A DNA stretch of 34,995 bases, taken from positions 1 to 34,995 of the forward strand of contig JAJXYW010000283.1 in the NCBI GenBank assembly GCA_021780415.1, read 5' to 3'. How positions within the stretch are numbered: the first letter of the stretch is position 1; every line of letters begins with the position of its first letter. This document shows positions 34,149 to 34,995 of the stretch, one piece after another. This DNA is from Acidobacteriota bacterium (GTDB lineage Bacteria > Acidobacteriota > Terriglobia > Terriglobales > Acidobacteriaceae). The notes below the pieces were generated by a model, which did not search any database, was not told the DNA's origin, and saw only the letters and a program-made list of their open reading frames with translations. A program made the position numbers and the translations under genes.

Positions 34149-34995
34149 TTACTCTGCGACATCGGCCGGAGCGACATTGGCTGGAATGACGGCCTTGCGG
34201 TTCCGCGAGCGTTTGGGCAGCACGGGAACCTCACGCTCCACACCCTCGCGGCCAGCGTGGAGCATCTTCGTCTTCACCGCCTTCGCGGCTTCTCGTGCTG
34301 CTTCGCGATCGGCGGGCGGGACGGGTATTGGCGGCCCGAGCACGACGCGCGCGGCACCGTTGAGGATGCGGCGGATCGGCCACGCGGCATCTGAGTTGGG
34401 GAGAAAGACTTCGCCCTCGCGCTGCTTCTCCGGACGGTAGTACCAGCGGCGGAAGAGCGAGAGATGGTCGCAGAACGCGGCGATGTCGATGGGCGTGGTG
34501 GCGCAGGCGTTGAGGGCTTCTATCGCAGCGCGGGCACGGTCTTCCGGCGTAAGCGTGGTGGCTAAGGGTTCCGTGGAAACCCGGGTCCGAGAATCCGGAC
34601 CCGGGGCACCCATATCTGCGGCGTCGCTCAAGGGGACAGGCGCGAGCATGAGGGGCTGCGCGAAGAGGCTGCTGCCGACGGCGGTCTGCTCGCGCACGGC
34701 GCGCACGCCGAGCGTCGAGAGCCGCTCGGGCCCGGCAATCTGGCCATGCTCGAAGACGAACAGGGCAGTGTCTTCCGTGTGAGCCTCATCGCTTGCTGGC
34801 GCGGCTTCCTGAAGGATGATGGCTCGGAGTTCATCGACGGGCCGCACCAGTTCGTCGGCCAGCAGAGTGGCGGCGCGAACCTTCTCCCACTGCCGGTGCA
34901 GCGCTGCGGCGGCTTCGAAGTCCATCGCCTCGCTGGCGGCCTCGCGCTGCGCCGCTACTTCGTCGAGCAGCGACTGCCCGTGCGTCATGAAGAAT
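34149..34995 (-). CDS. UvrC-like protein with UVR motif, C-terminal part (5' end outside window)
   Basis: The frame stays open to the window edge (codons TTC TTC before ATG 34988), so the gene continues beyond it. The visible N terminus, LLDEVAAQREAASEAMDFEAAAALHRQWEKV, is a UVR (UvrB-UvrC interaction) motif as found after the GIY-YIG nuclease domain of UvrC. About 240 residues follow with no recognisable UvrC RNase H-like endonuclease or helix-hairpin-helix domain; they include WYYRPEKQREGEVFLP and a basic Ala-rich end. A Cho-like or UvrC-N-terminal homologue is more likely than true UvrC. The GIY-YIG domain itself is predicted, not seen. Confidence 0.75.
   Translation of the reverse strand, partial: FFMTHGQSLLDEVAAQREAASEAMDFEAAAALHRQWEKVRAATLLADELVRPVDELRAIILQEAAPASDEAHTEDTALFVFEHGQIAGPERLSTLGVRAVREQTAVGSSLFAQPLMLAPVPLSDAADMGAPGPDSRTRVSTEPLATTLTPEDRARAAIEALNACATTPIDIAAFCDHLSLFRRWYYRPEKQREGEVFLPNSDAAWPIRRILNGAARVVLGPPIPVPPADREAAREAAKAVKTKMLHAGREGVEREVPVLPKRSRNRKAVIPANVAPADVAE

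Overview
This is a GC-rich, gene-dense bacterial chromosomal window with 28 supported protein genes, two of them cut by the window edges. I see no tRNA or rRNA gene, CRISPR array, transposase or prophage. Protein style, the intergenic repeats (GAAGCAGRTCCCTGCGGGATGAC-like elements, GGCAAC/GGCAAA microrepeats, AGTAAGGAGTAGAG-type tracts) and the gene set suggest an Acidobacteriota genome of the Terriglobus/Granulicella/Edaphobacter type. That placement is inference from memory and was not tested by a search.

Left arm, 1-6240, plus strand: a run of amino-acid genes, trpB (3' part)-trpA-chorismate mutase-DAHP synthase-proB-proA-tyrA. trpB/trpA, DAHP synthase/proB, proB/proA and proA/tyrA touch or overlap, so the run looks like one translationally coupled supraoperon. 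It enters aromatic biosynthesis (DAHP synthase), branches to prephenate and tyrosine (chorismate mutase, TyrA), ends tryptophan synthesis (TrpAB) and makes proline (ProBA).

6241-7020 is a non-coding, repeat-packed interval: a 20-base C tract, degenerate GGCAAN arrays, a 132-bp-spaced duplication, and two tandem 19-bp palindromic units next to the start of a membrane-anchored MutS-family ATPase gene (7021-8970). A perfect hairpin separates this gene from a convergent aldo/keto reductase.

9009-12314: an aldo/keto reductase and a zinc alcohol dehydrogenase (minus strand) lie opposite a divergent AraC-family regulator. The layout resembles the enterobacterial yqhC-yqhD-dkgA aldehyde-detoxification locus.

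12446-20995, plus strand: a pentose-phosphate block, tkt-rpiA-SDR-gnd-zwf-pgl-glk. Glucokinase, G6P dehydrogenase, lactonase and 6-phosphogluconate dehydrogenase cover glucose to ribulose-5-phosphate; RpiA and Tkt carry on into the non-oxidative branch. The partner epimerase gene rpe lies at 33426-34097 on the other strand. gnd is preceded by three tandem 19-bp repeats and a good sigma-70-like promoter, the clearest unexplained regulatory signal here.

21035-34995, minus strand: housekeeping genes, reading leftward from a partial UvrC-like gene: rpe, a BamD-like TPR protein with a long low-complexity tail, valS, a small zinc-ribbon protein, birA, coaX, a conserved hypothetical, a TrmA/RlmD-family RNA methyltransferase, comEC and a small hypothetical. 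A strong UUCG-loop terminator lies between the bamD-like gene and valS.
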